From Philodulcilactobacillus myokonensis (GTDB taxonomy: Bacteria > Bacillota > Bacilli > Lactobacillales > Lactobacillaceae): a stretch of 64,000 bases of DNA. The stretch is taken from NCBI RefSeq assembly GCF_027923585.1, contig NZ_BRPL01000002.1, positions 62,001-126,000 on the forward strand, in the 5' to 3' direction. Shown one piece after another: positions 63,484 through 64,000 of this stretch. The notes beneath the pieces were generated by a model. The model worked only from the letters and a program-made list of their open reading frames with translations, did no database searches and had not been told where the DNA came from. The stretch's first letter is position 1, and every line of letters begins with the position of its first letter. The position numbers and the translations under genes are program-made.

Positions 63484-64000
63484 ATCAAAATTCTAATTAT
63501 TTATGCTTACCCTAATCATACTGGTTTTAACCATATAATTGAAGAAAATATTATTCAACATCTTTCAAATCAAAATCAAATTAAGGTGATTGATTTGTAT
63601 CAGGATCATTTTGATCCGGTTTTGCATTTTGATCGAAAACATCGGAGACGGAATTTAATTTATGATCCTGAAATTCAAAAATACTGTGAATTAATTAAGT
63701 GGTCTGAAAAAATTATCTTCATTTTTCCAATTTGGTGGAGCGGAATGCCAGCTATTTTAAAAGGATTTATTGACCGAGTGTTCGTTAAGAATTTTGCGTA
63801 TTATTATCAAGGATTATTTCCGATTGGTTTATTAAAGGGCCGGACTGCATGGATTGTTAATACCAATGATACTCCAATGATATACGTTAAACTATTTCAA
63901 CAGGATTATGGAAATGTACTGAAGAAACAATGCTTAAAAATGTGTGGAATCAAATCAATTAAACATACTTCTTTATACTATATGCGTGGTATTTCACAGC
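63484..64000 (+). CDS. Flavodoxin-fold NAD(P)H dehydrogenase (partial; apparent ATC start)
   Basis: The frame is open to the right edge for 172 codons. After the first codon it reads KILIIYAYPNHTGFNHIIEE, the FMN-site opening of KefF/general-stress-protein-14 reductases. IFIFPIWWSGMPAILKGFID, RVFVKNFAYYY and LLKGRTAWIVN are conserved. No ATG, GTG or TTG fits: an upstream TGA (63475) closes the frame, leaving ATT 63478 or ATC 63484, with AAAAGGGG upstream. ATC matches where Met is expected. It is divergent from HxlR, its probable regulator. Confidence 0.82.
   Translation, partial: MKILIIYAYPNHTGFNHIIEENIIQHLSNQNQIKVIDLYQDHFDPVLHFDRKHRRRNLIYDPEIQKYCELIKWSEKIIFIFPIWWSGMPAILKGFIDRVFVKNFAYYYQGLFPIGLLKGRTAWIVNTNDTPMIYVKLFQQDYGNVLKKQCLKMCGIKSIKHTSLYYMRGISQ

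Overview
The window is the replication-origin region of a low-GC member of the Lactobacillaceae, with its flanking accessory DNA. The order rpmH-rnpA-yidC-jag-mnmE-mnmG to the left and dnaA-dnaN-yaaA-recF-gyrB-gyrA to the right is the classic Firmicute origin. The AT-rich DNA, the lactobacillus-type accessory genes (DUF4811 beside a DHA2 pump, haem catalase, GRP sugar porters, a GH70-like protein) and the frequent TTG starts point to a lactobacillus of the Fructilactobacillus/Apilactobacillus kind. The species cannot be fixed from the sequence alone.

Layout. 1-9 kb: two DHA2 drug-efflux proteins with a divergent TetR regulator, then two paralogous signal peptidases I that flank two regulator/oxidoreductase cassettes (SDR-AraC-RibD-like; F420-reductase-like/HxlR). 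9-15.2 kb: the leftward core operon. 15.2-17.24 kb: a bipartite oriC, with DnaA boxes on both sides of dnaA and an unwinding module of DnaA box plus trinucleotide repeats just before dnaN. 17.2-24.5 kb: the rightward core operon. Two perfect parS sites flank the origin at 11.16 and 21.92 kb. 24.5-27.5 kb: a divergent GH70 homologue, then a convergent intergenic region with two DnaA-box palindromes around a bidirectional terminator, bracketed by parS-like sites. 28-34.5 kb: an L,D-transpeptidase, tandem GRP sugar porters, a MerR-cupin-CMD operon and an APC permease. 35-37.7 kb: an array of small paralogous membrane proteins, one a pseudogene, divergent from a membrane-anchored XRE regulator. 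37.8-41.9 kb: an APC permease under a lysine riboswitch, then two aldo/keto reductases with a MerR switch. 41.9-48.2 kb: a very AT-rich patch with a CPBP protease, two more membrane-anchored XRE regulators, a MerR/DHA2/DUF4811 efflux unit and a broken toxin-like peptide. 48.2-64 kb: catalase, an OppA lipoprotein, many small redox and regulator units, a broken ABC exporter, a lipoprotein nuclease with a His/Tyr-rich tail, a KptA-type RNA 2'-phosphotransferase and an AEC transporter.

Together the accessory genes look like a set of small stress-response and efflux switches. Each pairs a MerR, HxlR, AraC, TetR or Rrf2 regulator with an oxidoreductase or pump, and several operators can be read directly. 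The most notable items are the DnaA-box/parS island at 27.0-27.5 kb, the divergent GH70 protein, the HYDKHS-motif membrane-protein array, the lysine riboswitch on a YjeM-like permease, the exactly spaced AraC target shared by two promoters, and genes that appear to begin with ATT or ATC.
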